A stretch of 64,000 bases of DNA from Actinomadura macrotermitis (lineage in GTDB: Bacteria; Actinomycetota; Actinomycetes; Streptosporangiales; Streptosporangiaceae): the NCBI RefSeq assembly GCF_009604375.1, contig NZ_WEGH01000003.1, positions 1,364,001 to 1,428,000 on the forward strand, written 5' to 3'. The translations under genes and the position numbers were made by a program. Under the pieces are notes generated by a model. It was given only the letters and a program-made list of their open reading frames with translations, was not told the DNA's origin and searched no databases. This document shows positions 57,468 through 64,000 of this stretch, in pieces; the first letter of the stretch is position 1; each line of letters starts with the position of its first letter.

Positions 57468-59860
57468 CGGAGGTAGGCACCCCCCGCCGCCGGTCCGAGG
57501 ACGCCCGGCTGGTCACCGGCCGGACCCGCTGGACCGACAACCTGCAGCCCGCCGGGACGCTGCACGTGGCGTTCCTGCGCAGCCCGCACGCGCACGCCCG
57601 CATCACCGGCGTCGACACCACCGCCGCCCGGGAGCGGCCCGGCGTGGTCGCCGTCCTCTCCGGCGCCGACCTGGCGGCGGAGCAGGGCTCGCTGCCGTGC
57701 GCCTGGGTCGTCACCGAGGACATGAAGCACCCCGCGCACCCGCCGATGGCCGTGGACGAGGTCCGCTACGCCGGCGAGCCCGTCGCGTGCGTCGTCGCCC
57801 GCGACCGGTACGCGGCGTTCGACGCGCTGGAGGACATCGACGTCGACTACGCGCCGCTGCCCGCCGTCGTCGACATGGAGCGGGCCGTCCAGGACGGCGC
57901 GCCGCTCGTGCACGAGGACCTCGGCACCAACCGCAGCTACCGGTGGGTGTTCGAGAACGGCGACCTGGACGCGGCGTTCCGCGACGCGCCCGTCACGCTG
58001 GAGCGCCGCTACGTCCAGCAGCGGCTCATCCCGGCCGCGATGGAGCCGCGCGCGGTGCTGTGCGAACCCGACGGCGAGGAGTTCACGCTCTACTCCGCCA
58101 CCCAGATCCCGCACATCCTGCGGCTGATGCTGGCGACCGTCACCCAGATCCCCGAGCACCGCATCCGGGTCGTGGCGCCCGACGTCGGCGGCGGGTTCGG
58201 CTCCAAGCTGCAGGTCTACGGCGAGGAGGTGCTCTGCCTGCTGCTCGCGCGGCGGCTCGGCCGCCCGGTGAAGTGGACCGAGTCGCGCAGCGAGGGCAAC
58301 ATGGCCGCCCACCACGGCCGCGACCAGATCCAGCGGCTCGCCCTGGCCGCCGAGGCCGACGGCCGGATCCGCGGCCTGAAGGTCGACCTGCTGGCCGGCA
58401 TGGGCGCCTACCTGATGCTGGTGACGCCCGGCATCCCGCTGCTCGGCGCGTTCATGTTCCCCGGCATCTACAAGATGGGCGCCTACTCCTTCACCTGCAC
58501 CGGCGTGTTCACCACCAAGACTCCCACCGACGCCTACCGGGGCGCCGGCCGCCCCGAGGCGACCTACGCCATCGAGCGGCTGATGGACGAGCTCGCCGCC
58601 GAACTGGGCCTGGACCCGATCGAGGTGCGGCGCCGCAACTGGATCGGGCACGGCGAGTTCCCGTACGAGACCGTCGCCGGGCTCACCTACGACTCGGGCA
58701 ACTACGAGGCCGCGACCGAGCGGGCCCTCGCGCTGTTCGAGTACGACAAGCTGCGCGCCGAGCAGGCCGACCGGCGCGAGCGGCGCGACCCCGTCCAGCT
58801 CGGCATCGGAGTGTCGATCTTCACCGAGATGTGCGGGCTCGCGCCGTCGCGGGTGCTCGGGTCCCTGTCGTACGGGGCGGGCGGCTGGGAGCACGCCGCG
58901 GTGCGGATGCTGCCGTCGGGCAAGGTCGAGGTGATCACCGGGTCGTCCGCGCACGGGCAGGGCCACGAGACGGCGTGGGCGCAGATCGCCGCCGACCGGC
59001 TCGGCGTGCCGTTCGAGGACGTCAAGGTGCTGCACGGCGACACCGCGGTGTCGCACAAGGGCATGGACACCTACGGGTCGCGGTCGCTGGCGGTCGGCGG
59101 CGTCGCGCTGTTCAACGCCTGCGACAAGGTGGTCGGCAAGGCGCGCGTGCTCGCCGCGCACCTGCTGGAGGCGGCCGAGGACGACCTGGAGTTCACCGGC
59201 GGCCGGTTCAGCGTGCGCGGCGTCCGGGAGGCGGGCGCCACGATCCAGGAGATCGCGCTCGCCGCGTTCGCCGCGCACGACCTGCCCGACGGCGTCGAGC
59301 CGTCGCTGGACTCCGACGCCACCTTCGACCCCGGCAACTTCTCCTTCCCGCACGGCACGCACCTGTGCGCCGCCGAGGTCGACACCGAGACCGGGAGGGT
59401 GCGGCTGCGCTCCTACGTCGCGGTCGACGACGTCGGCAAGGTCGTCAACCCGCTGATCGTGGAGGGGCAGGTGCACGGCGGCCTCGCCCAGGGCATCGCG
59501 CAGGCGCTCTACGAGGAGGCCGTCTACGACGAGGAGGGCAACCTGACGACCACCACCATGGCCGACTACCTGGTGCCGGCCGCGCCGGACCTGCCGTCCT
59601 TCACCACCGACCGCACCGAGACGCCCGCGACCGGCAACCCGCTCGGCGTCAAGGGCGTCGGCGAGGCCGGCACGATCGCCTCCACCCCGGCGGTGGTCAA
59701 CGCGATCGTGGACGCGCTGCGGCCGTTCGGCGTGTCCGACGTCCCGATGCCGTGCACGCCCGAGCGGGTCTGGCGGGCCTTGAATCAGCGGGCCGAACCC
59801 GAGGAGAGCGCGGAACCGGGCGCGGGCGGCGGCCTCGGCTCCGCCGGAGGTGCCCGATGA
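57464..59860 (+). CDS. molybdopterin large subunit, form II CO dehydrogenase-like
   Basis: A 798-residue molybdenum-binding subunit. GGGFGSKLQVYGEE, TDAYRGAGRPEATYAIERLMDELA and the late VKGVGEAGTIASTPAVVNAI are the cofactor-binding motifs. The active-site loop reads AYRGAGR, the form II signature; true CO-oxidising form I enzymes have AYRCSFR with the Cys that binds copper. Therefore CO oxidation is unlikely and the substrate is unknown. GTG start behind GGAGGTG overlaps the small-subunit stop. Confidence 0.93.
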
Positions 59861-60729
59861 TCCCGGCGACGTTCGACTACGTCCGGCCCGCCACGATCGA
59901 CGAGGCGGTGGCCGCGCTCGCGGACGCCGGCGAGGACGCCGGCCAGGACGTCAAGGCCATCGCCGGCGGGCAGAGCCTCATGCCGCTGCTGCGGCTGCGG
60001 CTCGCCTACCCCGAGGTGCTGGTCGACCTGGACCGGATCGAGGCGCTGCGCGAGATCCGCGACGACGGCGACGCCATCGTCATCGGCGCGACGGCCACCC
60101 ACCACCAGGTGCTGCACGACCCGCTGGTCGGCGAGCACCTGCCGCTGATCGCGCGGGCCACCGCCACCGTCGCCGACCCGGCCGTCCGGCACCGCGGCAC
60201 GTTCGGCGGGTCGCTCGCGCACGCCGACCCGGCCGGCGACCTGCCCGCCGTCGCGCTCGCCCTGGACGCGGTGCTGCACGTGCGGTCCGCGCGCGGCGAG
60301 CGGGAGATCCCGGCGGCGGAGTTCTTCGTGGACTGGATGACCTCGGCGCTGGAACCGGACGAGCTGCTGGTCGCGGTGCGGGTGCCCAAGCTCGCCGGGC
60401 CGGGCTGGGGCGTCCACTACGAGAAGTTCCACCGCACCGCGCAGGCGTGGGCGGTCGTCGGCGTCGCGTGCGCGGTGCGGCGGGTGAACGGCGCGGTCGA
60501 GGACGCCCGGGTCGCGCTCACCAACATGGGCCCGGCGCCGGTGCGGGCGTCGGCCGTGGAGCGGTTCGCCGAGGGCCGGACGATCTCGCGGGACGCGTTC
60601 CGCGCCGCCGGGGAGCACGCCGCGGCGGGCACCGATCCCCCCGCCGACCTGCACGGATCATCGCAATACCGGGCACACCTGGCGAAGGTGCTCACCGCGC
60701 GGGCGCTCACGGCCGCCGCGGGCGGCTGA
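59857..60729 (+). CDS. FAD-binding medium subunit of the molybdenum hydroxylase
   Basis: A 290-residue CoxM/CutM-type subunit. AIAGGQSLMPLLRLRLAYPEVLVDL and TVADPAVRHRGTFGGSLAHADPAGDLP are the two FAD-binding motifs; the C-terminal CO_deh_flav_C domain includes AVVGVACAVRR and VALTNMGPAPVRA. ATGA overlap with the large-subunit gene and a GGAGG site show coupled expression. It passes electrons from FAD to the respiratory chain or another acceptor. Confidence 0.93.
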   Translation: MIPATFDYVRPATIDEAVAALADAGEDAGQDVKAIAGGQSLMPLLRLRLAYPEVLVDLDRIEALREIRDDGDAIVIGATATHHQVLHDPLVGEHLPLIARATATVADPAVRHRGTFGGSLAHADPAGDLPAVALALDAVLHVRSARGEREIPAAEFFVDWMTSALEPDELLVAVRVPKLAGPGWGVHYEKFHRTAQAWAVVGVACAVRRVNGAVEDARVALTNMGPAPVRASAVERFAEGRTISRDAFRAAGEHAAAGTDPPADLHGSSQYRAHLAKVLTARALTAAAGG

Positions 60730-60808
60730 CCGGGGACCGCCTGGCGGCCGCTCCGGCGCCGGTCGTAGGGTCGCGGGAGCAGGTCCCGACGAGAATGGAC
60801 GGAAAACC

Positions 60809-61822
60809 ATGGAGCTCGACCACGAATTCACCGTCCCGGTGCCGGTGGAGCAGGCCTGGTCGGTGCTGCTGGACGTGCAGCGGGTGGCCCTCTGCGTGCC
60901 CGGCGCGACGCTGGACTCGGCCGAGGACGGCGAGTACGCGGGACGGTTGCGGGTGAAGGTCGGCGCGATGACCATCACCTACCGGGGCACCGCGCGCATC
61001 ACCTCGGCCGACGAGGCGGCCCGGACCGTGACGATCGAGGCCGCCGCCAAGGAGGCCCGCGGCCCGGGCACCGCGGCGGCGACCGTGCAGGCGAGGCTGC
61101 ACCCTGTTGCCCGAGGGGGGACGCCCCCCCACGCCCCCCGGGAGCCCGAGGGGCGCGCTTCGCGCGGTTCTACGGCATCTGAGGGCGACTCCACCCGCGT
61201 CACCGTGCACACCAAGCTGAACGTGACGGGTCGGCCGGCGCAGTTCGGCCGCAACATCCTGGCCGAGGTCGGCGCCAAGCTGATCGCGCGGTTCGCCAGG
61301 AACCTGGCCGCCGAGCTGGAGTCCCCGGCCGCGGAGAAGCCGGACGTGACGCCCGCGCCGACGGTGGTCACGGCCGCCGCCGCCCGCGTGGAGGAGGCCT
61401 ACGCCGTCGACGCCGAGGAGGCCAGAGAGGTCGCCGAGGCCGTCGTGGAGGCCGTCACCGAGGCCGTCACCGAGGCCGCTCCGGCGCCCGCTGCGAAGCC
61501 CGAGCCGAGGGAGGCGCCCGCGCCGACGGTGGTCACGGCCGCCGCCGCGCGCGTGGAGGAGGCCTACGGCGAGGACGCCGAGGTCACGGAGATCGTCACG
61601 GAGACCGTGGTGCTGGAGCCCGTCGCCGAGCCTGCGGTCGAGGAAGAGGCCGAGCCCAGGCTCGCGCCGGTGACGCCGATGCGGCGGCGCACGGACGACG
61701 ACGCCATCGACCTGCTGCAGGTCGCCGGGCCGTCCGTCGCCAAGCGGGCCCTCCCGGCGGCCGGTGCGCTGGTGGCGCTGCTGCTCGTCCTGCGGTTCCT
61801 GGCCCGGCGCCGCAGGCGCTGA
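60809..61822 (+). CDS. CoxG-like SRPBCC protein with membrane anchor, insertion and duplication
   Basis: A 337-residue protein. The CoxG/SRPBCC domain (LDHEFTVPVPVEQAWSVLLDVQRVALCVPGATL ... VNVTGRPAQFGRNILAEVGAKLI-type end) is split by a 25-residue Gly/Pro/Arg-rich insertion after residue 99. A long acidic Ala/Glu/Val linker contains a duplicated APTVVTAAAARVEEAY block, and a C-terminal helix (ALPAAGALVALLLVLRFLA) with RRRRR anchors it in the membrane. CoxG is thought to recruit CO dehydrogenase to the membrane or deliver quinone. It lies 79 bp after the medium subunit. Confidence 0.88.
   Translation: MELDHEFTVPVPVEQAWSVLLDVQRVALCVPGATLDSAEDGEYAGRLRVKVGAMTITYRGTARITSADEAARTVTIEAAAKEARGPGTAAATVQARLHPVARGGTPPHAPREPEGRASRGSTASEGDSTRVTVHTKLNVTGRPAQFGRNILAEVGAKLIARFARNLAAELESPAAEKPDVTPAPTVVTAAAARVEEAYAVDAEEAREVAEAVVEAVTEAVTEAAPAPAAKPEPREAPAPTVVTAAAARVEEAYGEDAEVTEIVTETVVLEPVAEPAVEEEAEPRLAPVTPMRRRTDDDAIDLLQVAGPSVAKRALPAAGALVALLLVLRFLARRRRR
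61106..61180. repeat. 75-bp in-frame hairpin-forming insertion in the coxG-like gene
   Basis: Removing these 75 bases rejoins LHP to EGDSTRV and restores an uninterrupted SRPBCC domain. The segment holds two perfect hairpins, GGGGGG-ACG-CCCCCC and GCGCG-CTT-CGCGC, and repeats CCGAGGGG at both ends of the first hairpin. It looks like a small palindromic element that inserted between codons; the exact multiple of three kept the gene open. Confidence 0.7.
61351..61403 (+). repeat. internal direct repeat of the coxG-like gene, copy 1
   Basis: 53 bp, identical to copy 2 except for one base, 165 bp (55 codons) apart, so in the same frame. Encodes APAPTVVTAAAARVEEAY in the linker. Confidence 0.9.
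61516..61568 (+). repeat. internal direct repeat of the coxG-like gene, copy 2
   Basis: Second copy of the 53-bp repeat in the linker. The single difference is in the alanine run and silent (GCC/GCG). Confidence 0.9.
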
Positions 61823-61916
61823 GCGCGCGGGCCGCCCGCCCCCGCCGTTCGCAAAAGACCGGTCAATCATTGGTGTCGGCGGTGACTGAGCGCGACGGAC
61901 CGGATGCACTGGGCGC

Positions 61917-62621
61917 GTGGAGATCGCAGAGCTGCAGCGGATCACCGGCGCCGGGCCCGACCACTGGTGGTACCGGGAGCGCCGCGACCTGGTCGCCCGC
62001 GAGCTGCGCCGCCTCGGCGGCCCCGGGCACGCGGTGGACATCGGCCCCGGCACCGGCGACGGGTGCGCGGTCCTGCTCGCGCACGGCTGGTCGGCCACCG
62101 CGGTGGACCCCGTCGAGCGGGCGGTGGAGCTGTGCCGGGCGCGCGGCGCCGAGGCGTACTGGGCCGACCCGCGCCTGCTGCCGCTGCCGTCCGGCGCCTA
62201 CGACCTGGCGCTGGCGTTCGACGTGCTGGCCCGCTACGACGACGACCACGTCGCCGCCGCGCAGCTCACCCGGGTGCTGCGGCCGGGCGGCACCGCGCTG
62301 ATCACGGTGCCGTGCGACCTGACGCTCTGGTCGGCGCACGACGTGGCGCTCGGCCGGGTCCGCCGGCACAGCCGCGACACCCTCGCCGCGCTCATCGCCG
62401 GCGCCGGGCTCAGCCTGGACGCGATGTGGAGCCGCAACGTGCTGCTGCGGCCGGTGGTGCGGCTGCGGCGGCACCGGGTGGACGGCTGGGAGACGCGGCA
62501 CCGCGGCCCGGTCGCCAACCGGGTGCTGGGCTGGATGATGGCGGCCGAGCGGCGGCTCCCGGCGGCCGGCGGGCTGCCGGGGACGTGGCTGGTCGCCCGC
62601 GCGCACCGGCCCGCGGAGTGA
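61917..62621 (+). CDS. class I SAM-dependent methyltransferase
   Basis: A 234-residue protein. ITGAGPDHWWYRERRDLVARELRRLG is the N-terminal cap found in sugar or lipid methyltransferases, AVDIGPGTGDGCAVLLAHG is SAM motif I, AVDPVERAVELCRARG the acidic loop, and LALAFDVLARYDDD with LRPGGTALITVP the later motifs. GTG start. Substrate unknown; position beside glycopolymer genes suggests a polymer- or lipid-linked sugar. Confidence 0.88.
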   Translation: MEIAELQRITGAGPDHWWYRERRDLVARELRRLGGPGHAVDIGPGTGDGCAVLLAHGWSATAVDPVERAVELCRARGAEAYWADPRLLPLPSGAYDLALAFDVLARYDDDHVAAAQLTRVLRPGGTALITVPCDLTLWSAHDVALGRVRRHSRDTLAALIAGAGLSLDAMWSRNVLLRPVVRLRRHRVDGWETRHRGPVANRVLGWMMAAERRLPAAGGLPGTWLVARAHRPAE

Positions 62622-62628
62622 GGGCCGC

Positions 62629-63606
62629 TCAGGAGCCGCCGGTGATGCGGCGCACCGCGCGGGGCGTGGCGGTGAGGACGCGCCCCATCCGGTAGCTGTG
62701 CGACCGGCGGATCGCCCGCACCTGCCGTTTGCGGCTGCGCAGCTCCCCCTCCAGCCGGGCCACCTCGCGCCGGTAGGCGTCCAGCCGCGCCTTCAGCCGG
62801 GCCAGCTCCCGCTCGGTCTCGTCCCCGCCGTCCCCGTGCTCCAGCTCCAGCGCGGGCTCGCTGACCCGGATGACGGGGTGCTCGTCGATCTCCTCGACCC
62901 GGTGCCGGACGCCCTCGGCCGCCAGGTGCTCCAGCAGCTCGGCGCGGAGCGGCTCGGGGTCGCCCCAGGTGCCGTAGAGCTTCTGGTCGGTGACGCAGAC
63001 CGGGTTCAGGTCGTCGGAGTCCACCGCCGCCCACACCGCGGAGGCGATGCCGGGCGCGTGCGCGGGGCCCCGCACGTCGCAGACCACGATGCCGTCGGCC
63101 TGCAGCGCGCTGCGGGCGGCCGCCAGGTCGGCGATGACGTGCCGGTGCAGCCGCGAGGCGTCCACGTGCGCGAAGCGGCAGCCGTCCGGGCGCACGTAGT
63201 CGGTGATCACCGAGGTGGGGGCCTGCACCACGACCGGGAGCCGCTCGTGGAAGGCCAGGTAGTTGCGCTCGAACGCGGCGCGGGTGAGTTCGGGGTAGGC
63301 GCGGGCCACCTCGCGGTCGTTGGCGTCGTCGGGCGCGGGCGAGCCGAACAGGTCGCAGACGGTGAACCGCTCGCCGCCCCGCAGGTGCCGGCCGAGCAGG
63401 ACGGCGCTGCGGCCGAGGTAGACGCCGAGCTCGAGCAGGTCGCCCTGCTGGTCCAGGCGTTCCTGGCGGTCCAGGAACCAGGTGAACAGGTGCTGGTCCA
63501 GCGCGGTGAACCAGCCCTCGACGTCGTCGGGCGTGGTCGGCGGCGCTGGCTGTGCCGGCTCGGACACGGTGGTGGTCTCCTGTCTGTCGGTCGGGGCCGC
63601 GCTCAT
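62629..63606 (-). CDS. class I methyltransferase with C-terminal coiled coil
   Basis: A 325-residue protein. DLLELGVYLGRSAVLLGRHLRGGERFTVCDLFG is the SAM-binding Gly motif of the Methyltransf_24 group, and FAHVDASRLHRHVIADLAAARSALQADGIVVCDV the later strand. From about residue 260 a heptad-like helix (ERELARLKARLDAYRREVARLEGELRSRKRQV) predicts a coiled coil for oligomerisation. ATG overlaps the upstream stop, so it is translated with the partial TagF-like gene, suggesting modification of the glycerophosphate-type polymer or its sugars. Confidence 0.82.
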   Translation of the reverse strand: MSAAPTDRQETTTVSEPAQPAPPTTPDDVEGWFTALDQHLFTWFLDRQERLDQQGDLLELGVYLGRSAVLLGRHLRGGERFTVCDLFGSPAPDDANDREVARAYPELTRAAFERNYLAFHERLPVVVQAPTSVITDYVRPDGCRFAHVDASRLHRHVIADLAAARSALQADGIVVCDVRGPAHAPGIASAVWAAVDSDDLNPVCVTDQKLYGTWGDPEPLRAELLEHLAAEGVRHRVEEIDEHPVIRVSEPALELEHGDGGDETERELARLKARLDAYRREVARLEGELRSRKRQVRAIRRSHSYRMGRVLTATPRAVRRITGGS

Positions 63607-64000
63607 GCGGGCCGCCCCGTGCCCGCGTCGGGGCCGAAGACCAGGTCGGCCACGCGGGCGGCGGCGTGCCCGTCGTCGGCCGCGCAGAACCGCGCGGCGA
63701 ACGCCCGGCGGGCGGCGGTGTGGGCGCGGGCGACGGCGTCCAGGTCGCCGATCGCGTCGGCGAGCTCGCCGCAGGTGCGCAGCAGCGGGCCCGGCGCCTC
63801 CTTGTCCAGGTCCACGATCAGGTCCCGGGGCGTCTCCCGCCCGAACAGCAGGATCGGGCGGCCGGTCCCGGCGAAGTCGGCCATGACCGGTGAGTGGTCG
63901 GTGACGAGCACGTCGGCGACGGCCAGCAGGTCGGCCATGTCGCCGTGGCCGGAGACGTCGACGACGGCCTCGCCGTCCCCGGGGGCGGCCGGGCGGGTGC
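63603..64000 (-). CDS. CDP-glycerol glycerophosphotransferase-family protein, C-terminal part (partial)
   Basis: The minus-strand frame is open to the window edge. Visible residues include DMADLLAVADVLVTDHSPVMADFAGTGRPILLFGRE and DLDKEAPGPLLRTCGELADAI, the C-terminal half of the CDP-glycerol:polyglycerophosphate transferase fold, as in the two related genes near 45.5 and 53.3 kb. The N-terminal domain lies outside. It is third of its family in the window and coupled by ATGA to the methyltransferase. Confidence 0.88.
   Translation of the reverse strand, partial: TRPAAPGDGEAVVDVSGHGDMADLLAVADVLVTDHSPVMADFAGTGRPILLFGRETPRDLIVDLDKEAPGPLLRTCGELADAIGDLDAVARAHTAARRAFAARFCAADDGHAAARVADLVFGPDAGTGRPA

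Overview
The window is about 72-75% GC, rich in GTG starts, and packed with 4-bp ATGA/GTGA gene overlaps. Its gene content (F420-type LLM oxidoreductase, SARP/BTAD regulator, PspC-linked histidine kinase, DUF5753 XRE regulators, DUF6879 proteins, ECF41 sigma factor) is that of a filamentous actinomycete. I infer a Thermomonosporaceae-like organism such as Actinomadura, but no rRNA or tRNA is present to prove it. No CRISPR array, prophage or intact insertion sequence was seen.

0-20 kb: a cut-off histidine kinase, small membrane and sulfotransferase-like proteins, a ferritin-like metal hydrolase with an operator-like dyad, pcrA helicase, an orphan emfourin-like inhibitor, the dhaKLM dihydroxyacetone kinase operon, a NodB deacetylase-GT2 fusion with a small membrane partner, an ECF sigma/membrane protein/PIG-L run, an LLM oxidoreductase, a 1071-residue SARP-AAA regulator, a PspC-histidine kinase/NarL pair and a PAF-acetylhydrolase-like lipase.

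20-36 kb: a zinc-free L33 ribosomal protein behind a Zur-like box; glyoxalase-fold proteins; an XRE-cupin/MFS divergon; an XRE, small-protein and SUKH-4 patch; a CGNR regulator divergent from an AhpD-like protein with a doubled operator; a PspC/LiaF-like membrane pair. Then comes a cysteine-homeostasis module: an SDF-family symporter and a cysteine dioxygenase-like gene converge on one terminator, and each is preceded by a 28-codon leader peptide, one ending in a run of four cysteine codons. phoD and an alpha/beta hydrolase lacking its nucleophile follow.

36-44 kb (accessory): an HxlR/tautomerase divergon, an IS630 transposase remnant, and a same-strand run of DUF6879, XRE and small genes leading to a 42-residue, highly charged, Asp-Gly-rich peptide whose stop overlaps the start of a PIMT-type O-methyltransferase. 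That pair has the layout of an imiditide (aspartimide RiPP) cluster and is the best candidate for an undescribed system here. cutA, a NUDIX hydrolase, two more DUF6879 genes, and a DUF3237/TetR pair around a large palindrome complete the region.

44-64 kb: an ECF41-type sigma factor with its own predicted promoter, then a cell-surface glycopolymer locus (three CDP-glycerol glycerophosphotransferase-type genes, GT4, stealth phosphotransferase, GT39, methyltransferases). It is interrupted by an orphan histidine kinase and a form II CO-dehydrogenase-like molybdenum hydroxylase operon whose coxG-like gene carries a 75-bp in-frame insertion and an internal duplication.
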